NCBI RefSeq assembly: GCF_019145355.1
Contig: NZ_JAHSTY010000001.1
Location: 1,054,001 to 1,118,000 of the forward strand
Direction of reading: 5' to 3'
DNA from: Pseudomonas azadiae
GTDB lineage: Bacteria; Pseudomonadota; Gammaproteobacteria; Pseudomonadales; Pseudomonadaceae
DNA length: 64,000 bases
Below the pieces are notes generated by a model, which was not told where the DNA came from, ran no database searches, and saw only the letters and a list, made by a program, of their open reading frames with translations. Positions 18,008 to 27,144 of this stretch are shown here, piece after piece. Both the position numbers and the translations under genes were made by a program. Positions within the stretch are counted from its first letter, which is position 1. Each line of letters starts with the position of its first letter.

Positions 18008-21000
18008 ATGACGCTGTCCAGCGGGCTGATTGCCGCCGTTGCCCTGGCCTATATGGCCATTATGTTTGCCATCGCCTTCTACGGTGACCGCCGCCGCGCG
18101 CCATTGCCGCCGCGCATGCGTGCCTGGGTGTACAGCCTGTCGCTGGCCGTCTACTGCACCAGTTGGACGTTTTTCGGCGCCGTAGGCCAGGCCGCCGAAC
18201 AGTTGTGGGCTTTTTTACCGATCTACCTGGGACCGGTGCTGCTGCTGGTGTTGGCACCCTGGGTGCTGCAGAAGATGATCCTGATCAGCAAGCAGGAAAA
18301 CATCACCTCCATCGCCGACTTCATCGCCGCGCGCTATGGTAAATCCCAGTCCCTGGCGGTGGTGGTCGCGCTGATCTGCCTGGTGGGCGTACTGCCTTAT
18401 ATTGCCCTGCAACTCAAAGGCATCGTGTTGGGGGTCAACCTGCTGATCGGCGCCGGCGCCGACACCACGGGCACCCGCGCACAGGACACGGCCTTGATCG
18501 TGTCGCTGGTGCTGGCGCTGTTCACCATCGTCTTTGGCACGCGCAACCTCGACGCCACGGAGCACCATCGTGGCATGGTGCTGGCGATTGCGTTTGAGTC
18601 GCTGGTCAAGCTGTTCGCCTTTCTTGCCGTTGGCGCGTTTGTGACCTATGGCTTATATGACGGTTTCGCTGACCTGTTCAGCCAGGCCATGTTGGCGCCC
18701 CGCCTGGAGGAATACTGGAAAGAGACCGTCAACTGGCCATCGATGGTGGTGCAGACCGGCGTGGCCATGATGGCGATCATCTGCCTGCCTCGCCAGTTCC
18801 ATGTCACGGTCGTGGAGAACATCGACCCCCAGGATCTGCGCCTGGCTAAATGGGTGTTCCCCGCATATCTGATTCTTGCCGCACTGTTTGTGGTACCGAT
18901 CGCCTTGGGCGGCAAGATGATGTTGCCCAGCTCGGTACTGCCGGATTCCTACGTGATCAGCCTGCCAATGGCTGAAGCTCATCCGGCCCTGGCGGTGCTA
19001 GCGTTCATCGGCGGCGCTTCGGCGGCCACCGGCATGGTGATCGTGGCGAGCATCGCCTTGTCGACCATGGTTTCCAACGACATGTTGTTGCCCTGGCTGC
19101 TGCGCCGCTCCAGCGCCGAGCGCCCGTTCGAAGTGTTCCGCCACTGGATGCTGTCGGTGCGGCGGGTCAGTATCGTGATCATTCTGTTGCTGGCTTACGT
19201 GAGCTATCGCTTGCTGGGTTCCACCGCCAGCCTGGCAACGATCGGCCAGATCGCCTTCGCCGCCGTGACTCAACTGGCGCCGGCGATGCTCGGTGCGTTG
19301 TATTGGAAACAGGCGAACCGACGCGGCGTGTTCGCCGGGCTGGCGGCGGGCACTTTTCTGTGGTTCTACACCCTCGTCCTACCGGTCACGGCGAGGAGCC
19401 TGGGTTGGTCCCTCAGCCTTTTCCCAGGCCTGACGTGGCTGCATTCCCACCCGTTCGGTTTGTCAGTCACCTCCCTGACCCTAGGCACCGTGTTCTCCCT
19501 GGCCGGTAACTTCACGCTGTTTGTCTGGGTGTCGATGTTCTCCCGCACGCGGGTGTCCGAGCACTGGCAAGCCGGGCGTTTTATCGGCCAGGAAATCAGC
19601 CAGCGCGCCAATGCCCGCTCGATGCTGTCGGTGCAGATCAGCGACCTGCTCAGCCTGGCCGCACGTTTTGTCGGCGAAGAACGCGCCCAGCAGAGCTTTA
19701 TCCGCTTCGCCTATCGCCAGGGCAAAGGCTTCAACCCCAACCAGAATGCCGACAACGATTGGATCGCCCACACCGAACGCTTGCTGGCCGGTGTACTTGG
19801 CGCGTCGTCGACACGAGCCGTGGTGAAAGCCGCCATTGAAGGGCGGGAAATGCAGCTGGAGGACGTAGTTCGCATCGCCGACGAAGCGTCGGAGGTGCTC
19901 CAGTTCAACCGCGCGTTATTGCAAGGCGCCATCGAGAACATCACCCAAGGCATCAGCGTGGTCGACCAGTCCCTCAAGCTGGTGGCCTGGAACCGACGCT
20001 ACCTGGAGCTATTCAACTACCCGGAGGGGCTGATCAGCGTAGGCCGACCGATTGCCGACATTATCCGCTACAACGCTGAACGCGGACTGTGCGGGCCCGG
20101 CGAGGCCGAGGTGCACGTGGCGCGACGGCTGCATTGGATGCGCCAGGGTCGCGCGCATACCTCCGAGCGTTTGTTCCCCAATGGACGGGTGATCGAGCTG
20201 ATCGGCAACCCGATGCCCGGCGGCGGTTTCGTCATGAGCTTCACTGACATTACCGCGTTCCGCGAAGCCGAGAAGGCGCTTACCGAGGCCAATGAAGGCC
20301 TGGAGCAACGGGTCACCGAGCGCACCCATGAACTGTCGCAACTCAACGTGGCACTCACCGACGCCAAGGGCGTGGCCGAGTCCGCCAGTCAGTCGAAAAC
20401 CCGCTTCCTGGCGGCGGTCAGCCATGACTTGATGCAGCCGCTGAATGCCGCGCGTCTGTTCTCCGCCGCCCTCTCCCACCAGAACGATGGCCTGTCCAGC
20501 GAAGCCCGGCAACTGGTGCAACACTTGGACAGTTCGCTGCGCTCCGCCGAAGACTTGATCAGCGATTTGCTGGATATTTCGCGCCTGGAAAACGGCAAGA
20601 TCAATCCACAGCGTCAGCCGTTTATGCTTAACGAACTGTTCGACACCTTGGGCGCGGAGTTCAAGGCGCTCGCCCAGGAACAAGGCCTGCGCTTCCGGTT
20701 GCGCGGCAGTCGGTTGCGTATCGACAGCGACATCAAGTTGCTACGGCGAATCCTGCAGAATTTTCTCACTAACGCCTTCCGTTATGCCGACGGCCCGGTG
20801 CTGCTTGGCGTACGCCGACGCAAGGGCGAACTGTGCCTGGAAGTCTGGGACCGCGGCCCGGGTATCCCGCTGGACAAACAGAAGGTGATCTTCGAAGAGT
20901 TCAAGCGCCTGGACAGCCACCAGACCCGCGCGGAGAAAGGCCTGGGACTTGGCCTGGCGATCGCCGATGGCCTGTGCCGCGTGCTGGGCCACCGGCTGAG

Positions 21001-21478
21001 CGTGCGCTCATGGCCGGGCAAGGGCAGCGTATTCAGCGTGCGCGTGCCGCTGGCGCGTAACCAGGCCAGCCCGGCGCTCAAGGCACCCCAGGAAACCGGT
21101 TTGCCATTGAGCGGCGCACAGGTGCTGTGCGTGGATAACGAAGAGAGCATCCTGATCGGCATGCGCAGCCTGTTGACGCGCTGGGGCTGTGAAGTATGGA
21201 CCGCCACCGATCAGGCGCAATGCGCGGCGCTGCTGGCCGAAGGCATGCGCCCGCAACTGGCGCTGGTGGACTACCACCTGGACCATGGAGAAACCGGTAC
21301 GGAGCTGATGGGGTGGCTGCGCGCGCAATTGGCCGAGCCGATTCCCGGCGTGGTCATCAGCGCCGATGGCCGCCCGGAGACGGTCGCCAAGGTGCATGCG
21401 GCGGGGTTGGATTACCTGGCCAAGCCGGTGAAGCCGGCGGCGTTGCGGGCCTTGTTAAGTCGGCATTTGCCGTTGTAA
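18008..21478 (+). CDS. SSS-transporter/PAS/histidine kinase/receiver hybrid sensor
   Basis: 1156 residues from ATG 18008 (GGAG ribosome site). The N-terminal ~520 residues form a sodium:solute-symporter-like module with about 13 membrane helices. A PAS segment (~630-740, IENITQGISVVDQSLKLVAWN) and a short coiled coil follow. The kinase has H-box VSHDLMQPLNAARL (phospho-His806) and HATPase boxes NFLTNAF, DRGPGIP and GLGLGLAIADG. A C-terminal receiver has Asp1088 in LVDYHLD and Lys in YLAKPVKP. It is related to CbrA but with a fused receiver. Signal and partner are unknown; no cognate regulator is adjacent. Confidence 0.93.
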   Translation: MTLSSGLIAAVALAYMAIMFAIAFYGDRRRAPLPPRMRAWVYSLSLAVYCTSWTFFGAVGQAAEQLWAFLPIYLGPVLLLVLAPWVLQKMILISKQENITSIADFIAARYGKSQSLAVVVALICLVGVLPYIALQLKGIVLGVNLLIGAGADTTGTRAQDTALIVSLVLALFTIVFGTRNLDATEHHRGMVLAIAFESLVKLFAFLAVGAFVTYGLYDGFADLFSQAMLAPRLEEYWKETVNWPSMVVQTGVAMMAIICLPRQFHVTVVENIDPQDLRLAKWVFPAYLILAALFVVPIALGGKMMLPSSVLPDSYVISLPMAEAHPALAVLAFIGGASAATGMVIVASIALSTMVSNDMLLPWLLRRSSAERPFEVFRHWMLSVRRVSIVIILLLAYVSYRLLGSTASLATIGQIAFAAVTQLAPAMLGALYWKQANRRGVFAGLAAGTFLWFYTLVLPVTARSLGWSLSLFPGLTWLHSHPFGLSVTSLTLGTVFSLAGNFTLFVWVSMFSRTRVSEHWQAGRFIGQEISQRANARSMLSVQISDLLSLAARFVGEERAQQSFIRFAYRQGKGFNPNQNADNDWIAHTERLLAGVLGASSTRAVVKAAIEGREMQLEDVVRIADEASEVLQFNRALLQGAIENITQGISVVDQSLKLVAWNRRYLELFNYPEGLISVGRPIADIIRYNAERGLCGPGEAEVHVARRLHWMRQGRAHTSERLFPNGRVIELIGNPMPGGGFVMSFTDITAFREAEKALTEANEGLEQRVTERTHELSQLNVALTDAKGVAESASQSKTRFLAAVSHDLMQPLNAARLFSAALSHQNDGLSSEARQLVQHLDSSLRSAEDLISDLLDISRLENGKINPQRQPFMLNELFDTLGAEFKALAQEQGLRFRLRGSRLRIDSDIKLLRRILQNFLTNAFRYADGPVLLGVRRRKGELCLEVWDRGPGIPLDKQKVIFEEFKRLDSHQTRAEKGLGLGLAIADGLCRVLGHRLSVRSWPGKGSVFSVRVPLARNQASPALKAPQETGLPLSGAQVLCVDNEESILIGMRSLLTRWGCEVWTATDQAQCAALLAEGMRPQLALVDYHLDHGETGTELMGWLRAQLAEPIPGVVISADGRPETVAKVHAAGLDYLAKPVKPAALRALLSRHLPL

Positions 21479-21500
21479 TCAGGTCCTGATCGGTCAGCAG

Positions 21501-21584
21501 GTGGGAGCTGGCTTGCCTGCGATAGCCATGCTGCGATGGCGGTGTTGAATTCACCCTTGCGATCGCAGGCAAGCCAGCTCCCAC
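21501..21584. repeat. REP doublet
   Basis: Inverted AGCTGGCTTGCCTGCGAT-type REPs between the convergent sensor-kinase and rmuC genes. Confidence 0.9.
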
Positions 21585-21595
21585 AGGACCGCATT

Positions 21596-23089
21596 CTATT
21601 CAGGTAAATGCGCCACGCCATCGGAATCGGTCATCGCCCGCTCCAACAGATCCGCCGGCAAGCTTTTACTTGCCCGAGCACCGAGCAAGCGCAATTGCTC
21701 GGTCCGGCTGACCAGATTCCCGCGCCCATCTGTCAGCTTGTTTCGCGCCGCGCTGTAAGCCTTATCCAACTGTTGCAAACGGTTACCCACTTCATCCAGG
21801 TCCTGGATAAACAGCACGAACTTGTCGTACAACCAACCGGCACGCTCGGCGATTTCCCGGGCGTTCTGGCTCTGGCGCTCTTGCTTCCACAGGCTGTCAA
21901 TCACCCGCAGGGTGGCGAGCAAAGTGGTCGGGCTGACGATCACGATGTGGCGGTCGAACGCTTCCTGGAACAGGTTCGGTTCAGCCTGCAACGCGGCGGA
22001 AAACGCCGCTTCGATCGGCACGAACAGCAACACGAAATCCAGGCTGTGCAGACCTTCCAGGCGCTTGTAATCCTTGCCGGCCAGGCCTTTGACGTGATTG
22101 CGCAGCGACAGTACATGCTGTTTCAGCGCTGCCTGGCCAATCACCTCGTCATCCGCCGCCACGTACTGTTGATAAGCCGTGAGGCTGACCTTGGAGTCCA
22201 CCACCACCTGCTTGTCGCCGGGCAACATGATCAACACATCGGGCTGGAAGCGCTCGCCGTCCGGCCCCTTGAGGCTGACCTGGGTCTGGTACTCGCGGCC
22301 CTTTTCCAGGCCGGCGTGTTCCAGCACCCGCTCCAGGATCAGCTCGCCCCAGTTGCCTTGGGTTTTCTGGCCCTTGAGGGCACGGGTCAAGTTGGTGGCC
22401 TCGTCTGACAGGCGCAGGTTCAGTTGCTGCAGGCGTTCCAGCTCTTTGGCCAGGGAAAAACGCTCGCGCGCCTCGTTCTGGTAGCTTTCTTCCACGCGTT
22501 TTTCAAACGACTGGATGCGCTCCTTCAACGGGTCGAGCAACTGGCCCAGGCGTTCCTGGCTGGTTTCGGCGAAGCGCTGCTCGCGCTCATCGAAAATCTT
22601 GCCGGCCAATTCGGCGAACTGTGCACGCAGCTCATCCCGCGAGCCCTGCAGGTCGGCGAGGCGTTGTTGATGGCTCTCCTGCTGCTCACGCAGTTCGGCG
22701 CGCAAGGCCGCCGACAATGCATCGAGGCGGCGCAGCTCGGTCTCCTTGGCGCTGCGGTCGAGGTTCCAGGCGTGGGCGGCGTCGCGGGCATTGTCGCGGT
22801 CGATCTGCAGCAATTCGACTTCGCGGCGCACGGCGGCCAGGTCAGCTTGCTTGGCTGCGTTAGCCTGGCTCAGGTCACTGATCTCATCGCGGCTGGCATC
22901 CAACTGCGCGGCGAGGCCTTCCTGGGCCAACAGCGCGGTGGCGAGGCGCTCTTCAAGCAGTTCCCAGCCGTTCATACGCGCGGTCAGTCGTCGCTGGAGT
23001 TGCCAGCATACGGCCAATAAAGGCACGGCAGCGCCAGCGAGGCCCAAGGCAATACTGGTCCAGTCAAAAACCATAGACGATTCTGCCAT
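21596..23089 (-). CDS. rmuC: DNA recombination protein RmuC
   Basis: 497 residues from ATG 23089 (an alternative ATG at 23074 is equally plausible; neither has a strong ribosome site). One N-terminal membrane helix (DWTSIALGLAGAAVPLLAVCW), a long coiled coil (~30-240), then the RmuC nuclease-like domain with GNWGELILERVLEHAGLEKGREY, VDSKVSLTAYQ and LFVPIEAAF. RmuC limits inversions at short inverted repeats in E. coli, of interest in a REP-rich genome. Monocistronic here. Confidence 0.93.
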   Translation of the reverse strand: MAESSMVFDWTSIALGLAGAAVPLLAVCWQLQRRLTARMNGWELLEERLATALLAQEGLAAQLDASRDEISDLSQANAAKQADLAAVRREVELLQIDRDNARDAAHAWNLDRSAKETELRRLDALSAALRAELREQQESHQQRLADLQGSRDELRAQFAELAGKIFDEREQRFAETSQERLGQLLDPLKERIQSFEKRVEESYQNEARERFSLAKELERLQQLNLRLSDEATNLTRALKGQKTQGNWGELILERVLEHAGLEKGREYQTQVSLKGPDGERFQPDVLIMLPGDKQVVVDSKVSLTAYQQYVAADDEVIGQAALKQHVLSLRNHVKGLAGKDYKRLEGLHSLDFVLLFVPIEAAFSAALQAEPNLFQEAFDRHIVIVSPTTLLATLRVIDSLWKQERQSQNAREIAERAGWLYDKFVLFIQDLDEVGNRLQQLDKAYSAARNKLTDGRGNLVSRTEQLRLLGARASKSLPADLLERAMTDSDGVAHLPE

Positions 23090-23135
23090 TACCGAAAAAA
23101 AACAAGGTTAACGGAGCACAGGGCGTGAGGACAGC

Positions 23136-23459
23136 TCAGTCTTCGACCTGGCCCAGTTCACGCTGGGCGCGCAGGTCGCCGGCACGCGCCGCCAGGCGCA
23201 GCAGGTCATGGCCGATGCGGCGGTCACGGGCATTCCCGCACTCACGGCACATCAGTTGGCCCAGGCGGCTTTGAGCGACAACCACGCCCTCGCGGGCCGG
23301 CTGCTTGAGCAAACGCCCGGCGAAGTGCTTGACGTTGGTGCTATGGCCCAGGCGTGGACTGTCGAGTAACCACAAAGCGACCTTCAACGAAAAGCGCTTA
23401 GGGACGGTAACAATCTGGGGGTTGTCGGTAACAGAAGGTGATACTGAGCGAAACTTCAT
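23136..23459 (-). CDS. Short Sel1-repeat-like protein
   Basis: 107 residues from ATG 23459, though no clear ribosome site marks the start. The C-terminal LLRLAARAGDLRAQRELGQ resembles one Sel1/TPR-like repeat. A preceding C-x2-C pair (MCRECGNARDRR) looks metal-binding. Conserved in shape with small Pseudomonas proteins of unknown function. Lies 46 bases beyond the rmuC start and may share transcripts with it. Confidence 0.6.
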   Translation of the reverse strand: MKFRSVSPSVTDNPQIVTVPKRFSLKVALWLLDSPRLGHSTNVKHFAGRLLKQPAREGVVVAQSRLGQLMCRECGNARDRRIGHDLLRLAARAGDLRAQRELGQVED

Positions 23460-23564
23460 AAAGCACTGTGGGACGGGACGGAAGGCGCGCCACTCTACTC
23501 TTTTTTTCACACAGGTAAAGCTGAAAAACCCTGCACGCCCGTGCTAGAGCAAGCGCTCGGGACA

Positions 23565-23597
23565 ATCCACAGAAGCTGTGGATAACTCAGTGGACAA
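23565..23597. promoter_or_regulatory. DnaA-box cluster in intergenic region
   Basis: A perfect DnaA box TGTGGATAA (23577-23585) partly overlaps the palindrome CCACAGAAGCTGTGG (23567-23581). It is flanked by two near matches, CAATCCACA and AGTGGACAA, within 35 bases. The remaining 23460-23917 gap has no gene I can support. No AT-rich unwinding element or origin gene is adjacent. Confidence 0.35.
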
Positions 23598-23917
23598 CCC
23601 TCTTCCAACCCGCGCAAAGCCCCATGGAACGGGGGCCGCAGTCAAACTGACGATTTTTTCACCAATAAAAAAAAGCCCGATTTTTCATTGACTTAAATTT
23701 CCATTACAGGCAAATGGCGGCATTGCAGCGCAACTGGCGGTAGGGTTACACGCATCGCCACGAATGTGCACAAGTACCCATCCGATGGTTATATCAACGG
23801 CATTCTTTGAAGCCGTTTGCCGCAAAAATTGTTACGGCATGGGCAAAGCAAAGACTTTTCAAATCGGTTCCGGCTCGCCACACTCCCCGCCCTACAGCGA
23901 AACGGTGGGGTGAGTCG

Positions 23918-24223
23918 ATGAAAGGAATGCTGGTGTTCGCCGTGTTGCTACTGGCGATCTGCGCCGTCTCCCTGGGGATCAATGCGGCGCTACCGTCACC
24001 GGACGGGGCGCTGTTCGCCATTGCGATCCTGCTGTCGGCAGCTTTTACTGCCGTCAGCCTTTGCATCGAACTGGGTGAAGGCCGGATCAATGACATGGGC
24101 GACGTGATGAAAGTGGTCGAGACCGGCCAGTCCCTGCGCTTGACCCTCGCCGCGTACGGGCTGGGCTGCTCACTCGCGGCAGCGACGGCGGTGCTGGTGT
24201 ACCAGGGCCTGCTGGGCGGCTGA
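23918..24223 (+). CDS. Small inner-membrane protein, unknown
   Basis: 101 residues from ATG 23918, preceded by GGGGTGA. Three hydrophobic helices are visible: MLVFAVLLLAICAVSLGI, LFAIAILLSAAFTAVSL and LTLAAYGLGCSLAAATAVLVY, with a charged loop GEGRINDMGDVMKVVETGQS between the second and third. No family recognised. Isolated by intergenic DNA on both sides. Confidence 0.6.
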   Translation: MKGMLVFAVLLLAICAVSLGINAALPSPDGALFAIAILLSAAFTAVSLCIELGEGRINDMGDVMKVVETGQSLRLTLAAYGLGCSLAAATAVLVYQGLLGG

Positions 24224-24369
24224 TTGAAGTTTTTTTGCCAATACGCTTCCCTTGCCCGTTTCAATCCGTTACTATCCGCGGCGTTAGTACCAAGCTGAAA
24301 GTCAATTCTGGTCGAACCACTCCCTTGTACCACACGGGATCGACCACCTCGATGGTTTCCAGGTATCAC

Positions 24370-24412
24370 TTGCGACGACACTGCCTTTGAACAAGCAAAG
24401 GGTGTCGCGAAG
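24370..24412 (+). ncRNA. Structured leader or small RNA candidate
   Basis: TTGCGACGACACTGCCTTTG and CAAAGGGTGTCGCGAA form a long hairpin around AACAAG, in the middle of a 444-base gap (24224-24667) before a 74-residue gene. No other gene is seen in the gap. Could be part of a long 5' leader or a separate small RNA; no terminator T-run follows directly. Confidence 0.3.
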
Positions 24413-24667
24413 TTTCAATACTCTGACCGAACCAACCTGCAAATTGATCAGGATCTTCACCCTGGGCCCAGAACCTTTGCCCCTGTTGTGTTGCCTGCCC
24501 TCCTAAGTACCTACCTGCCAGCCCAAGCGCGCCTCATTTAATAGCGCTTCAAACTGGCTGCTTTGTTCCAGTCGGGTTCTTCGTTTGATCAATGGTGATC
24601 AACGTCACTGGAACGTTTTAATACGGCACGGTTCTTATCTGTGTCATTTGTAGGAACACCAATAATT

Positions 24668-24892
24668 ATGAACGCTCAAATCCATACTCAGGATGCCATC
24701 CGCACCCTCACCAACGCTTTTGCTCCAATGAACTGCCTGATCATGGCCGCTCGCAAAGGCTGCTTCAGCTTCACCCTGGTCAACGAACACGGCATCGCTC
24801 GTCACAGCGAACGCCTGTACCCCGATCAATACTCCAGCGCAGAACCGCTGCAGGCCGTGATCGAGCGTACCCGTCAGGCATTGACCGCCTGA
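24668..24892 (+). CDS. Conserved small Pseudomonas protein
   Basis: 74 residues, MNAQIHTQDAIRTLTNAFAP to RTRQALTA, soluble, with a C-terminal helix AEPLQAVIERTRQALTA. ATG 24668 with an AGGA site 16 bases upstream. A strong terminator follows at 24914. Shape matches short conserved hypothetical proteins of pseudomonads; no domain recognised. The long preceding gap suggests a lengthy leader. Confidence 0.75.
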   Translation: MNAQIHTQDAIRTLTNAFAPMNCLIMAARKGCFSFTLVNEHGIARHSERLYPDQYSSAEPLQAVIERTRQALTA

Positions 24893-24913
24893 TCGACCGA
24901 GTCGCTGAAACAC

Positions 24914-24946
24914 AAAAACCCTGTTTAACAAGCAGGGTTTTTTATT
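24914..24946 (+). terminator. Rho-independent terminator
   Basis: AAAACCCTG-TTTAACAAG-CAGGGTTTTTTA: stem with T-run, 20 bases after the 74-residue gene. Confidence 0.85.
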
Positions 24947-24980
24947 GCCTGTGATTTGTGTATTGAGCTTTTGCACTAAG

Positions 24981-25009
24981 TTCAGAACGATATAACCGTT
25001 ATAACTGAA
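24981..25009. promoter_or_regulatory. Palindromic candidate operator
   Basis: TATAACCGTTATA (24991-25003) is a perfect palindrome around C, bracketed by TTCAG and CTGAA at 24981 and 25005. It lies ~160 bases before the next gene. Regulator unknown. Confidence 0.3.
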
Positions 25010-25166
25010 TGGCTAAGATGTTTTAAAAACAATCCTTTACATCACAAATATGACACTACACTTCAACTCAAGCGGCATGATCCGCTTCCGGCGAGCCTGA
25101 GACCCGATCCACCGCTGCCAAGCCCCTCTCAGGCCTCGCCGACCACTTTCTTGGGTTGAGGCGTCT

Positions 25167-25649
25167 ATGGGTATCGCTGCCAGCGAATTGTGTCGTTATG
25201 TGATCCGGCCAACCTTGTCGTACCTCGGCCGGCAGGATCCCACGGCTGAATCCTTGCTGCTGGGCATTGCCGCCAGCCAGTCGGAATTGGGTTCCGCCTT
25301 GCATGACCGTCGCGGGCACGGCCTGTACAGCATCACCGAACCGCGCCACCGCGCCCTGTGGGATGGTTACTTGGCGCTGGATCCCGAGCGCGCCAGCCTG
25401 GTACGCGGACTGGCGAGCCAGCATGCGTTCCTCAGCGCGCCGCAACTCGAATTGACGGTGAACCTGCGTTACGCCACCGCCATCGCCTGGCTTCTGGTGG
25501 AACAACACAGCCCCGCACTGCCACCGCCCGGCGATGTGCTGGCCATGGCGCGTATCTGGAAAGAAATATTTCACCCTCAAGGCCGCCTGCGTGATTTCAC
25601 TCAAGCGTGGCAGACCTGTGTTTCGCCCATGAATCACGTGGTTTGCTGA
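25167..25649 (+). CDS. Lysozyme-like/phage-muramidase-like orphan protein
   Basis: 160 residues from ATG 25167 (TTGAGGCG ribosome site). The segment ESLLLGIAASQSELGSALHDRRGHGLYSITEPRHRALWDGYL resembles a lysozyme/transglycosylase core, with a Glu in SQSELG where the family acid sits and the GxGLYxI...H pattern seen in phage muramidases. The later NLRYATAIAWLL helix fits the fold. No signal peptide or holin is adjacent. This is inference from pattern; the function may be lost. Confidence 0.55.
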   Translation: MGIAASELCRYVIRPTLSYLGRQDPTAESLLLGIAASQSELGSALHDRRGHGLYSITEPRHRALWDGYLALDPERASLVRGLASQHAFLSAPQLELTVNLRYATAIAWLLVEQHSPALPPPGDVLAMARIWKEIFHPQGRLRDFTQAWQTCVSPMNHVVC

Positions 25650-25795
25650 CCGGGCAATTTGCAAGATTCGCCAAAAACCCAGAATTCTGGTCGGATTGTC
25701 CTACAAAAACGCTCTATCTCCTGCATTACAGCCTATAGCGCGATCTCAAAATTATTGTTACTTTCCGCAGCGGTGATCACCACGGAGTTCTAATA

Positions 25796-27079
25796 ATGAA
25801 AAAAGTAATGCTCAAGACCACACTTAGCCTCGCCGTTGCCATGGCATCCTCCCACCTGTTTGCAAGCGGTTTCGCACTGAACGAACAGAGCGTCAGCGGG
25901 ATGGGTACGGGTTTCGCCGGTCGCTCTTCTTCTGCCGATGATGCCAGCACTGTGTATGGCAACCCTGCCGGTATGGCTCGCCTCAACGGCCAGCAGATCA
26001 CCGGTGGTGTTGCGGCGATTGATGCGTCGACCGATATCAGCGATACCGGCGGCAACTCTCGCGGCTCCAACAAAGGTGACATGGTTCCGTTCACCGCGGT
26101 GCCCTTTGGTTTCTACACCAACAAACTCAACGATCAGTGGGCTGTCGGCTTCGGTGTCTATGCGCCGTTCGGCCTGGTGACCGACTATGAAAACGGCTTC
26201 CAGGGCCGTGGCTTCGGCAGCAAGAGCGAAGTGAAGGTGATGACCTTCCAGCCGACGGTCAGCTATGCGTTCAACGACCGCGTATCCATCGGTTTTGGCC
26301 CGACTTTCAACCGGATTTCCGGCGTGCTGGAATCGGATCGGACGCTGAACCCCGCCGTCAGCGATACCAACGTCAAAATCAAGGGCGACGACACTGCGCT
26401 GGGCTTCAACGTCGGCGTACTGGTCCAGGCCACCGATACCACCCGTGTCGGCCTGACCTACCACTCCAAGGTCAAATACAAGCTGGAAGGCCACACCACC
26501 GTCAGCGGCCCGGCGGCGACTCAGCCGTTCCTGCGTAACAACCGCTACGACGCTTCCCTGAAGATCGATACCCCTGAGTCCTACGATCTGTCGGTCACTC
26601 AAGACCTGACCGATGCCTGGAAACTCTATGGTGGCGCGACCTGGACGCGTTGGAGCCGCCTGAAGGAAATCACCGTCGACAACGAAGGCGTGTCGGCTGC
26701 CGGCGGCTTGCTGGCGCCCGGCCAACTCACTTCCATTACCGAAGAACAGAACTGGCACGACACCTGGGCCTACGCGGTGGGTACCTCGTACCAGTTGACC
26801 AAGCAAGTGGTGCTGCGTACCGGCCTGACGTTCGACCAGTCGCCGACCAACAACACCGATCGTTCGCCGCGCATCCCGACGGGCGACCGTACGATCTTCA
26901 GCGTCGGCCTGGGCTACAAAGTCATGGATAACATGACCGTCGACCTGGCTTACTCCTACCTGAAAGAAGAAGACATCAAGGTCAACCAGACCGCCGATGC
27001 ACCTTCGACCGCCAGCTACCGCGCCAAGTACGAAAACAGTGCCAACGGTTTCGGCCTGGGCATGACCTACACCTTCTGA
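25796..27079 (+). CDS. FadL/OmpP1-family outer-membrane transporter
   Basis: 427 residues. Signal peptide MKKVMLKTTLSLAVAMASSHLFA, then the mature N-terminal hatch SGFALNEQSVSGMGTGFAGRSSSADDASTVYGNPAGMAR, diagnostic of FadL, and a 14-strand barrel ending in the Phe-terminated GLGMTYTF. Predicted uptake of long-chain fatty acids or other hydrophobic compounds. Monocistronic, with its own terminator downstream. Which of the several Pseudomonas FadL paralogues it is cannot be told. Confidence 0.92.
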   Translation: MKKVMLKTTLSLAVAMASSHLFASGFALNEQSVSGMGTGFAGRSSSADDASTVYGNPAGMARLNGQQITGGVAAIDASTDISDTGGNSRGSNKGDMVPFTAVPFGFYTNKLNDQWAVGFGVYAPFGLVTDYENGFQGRGFGSKSEVKVMTFQPTVSYAFNDRVSIGFGPTFNRISGVLESDRTLNPAVSDTNVKIKGDDTALGFNVGVLVQATDTTRVGLTYHSKVKYKLEGHTTVSGPAATQPFLRNNRYDASLKIDTPESYDLSVTQDLTDAWKLYGGATWTRWSRLKEITVDNEGVSAAGGLLAPGQLTSITEEQNWHDTWAYAVGTSYQLTKQVVLRTGLTFDQSPTNNTDRSPRIPTGDRTIFSVGLGYKVMDNMTVDLAYSYLKEEDIKVNQTADAPSTASYRAKYENSANGFGLGMTYTF

Positions 27080-27092
27080 CACAGACCGGTGT

Positions 27093-27134
27093 AAAAAAGC
27101 CCCGCCCTCCTGCGAAGGAAGCGGGGCTTTTTAA
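27093..27134. terminator. Bidirectional terminator
   Basis: AAAAAGCCCCGC and GCGGGGCTTTTT flank a 15-base loop between the convergent fadL-type and peroxidase-type genes; runs of A and T on both sides serve both strands. Confidence 0.88.
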
Positions 27135-27144
27135 TGGCTGACCC

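Noticed and set aside
23565..23597. Chromosomal origin
   Set aside because: No dnaA/dnaN/gidA-type neighbours and no AT-rich unwinding region, so the DnaA boxes alone do not support an origin.
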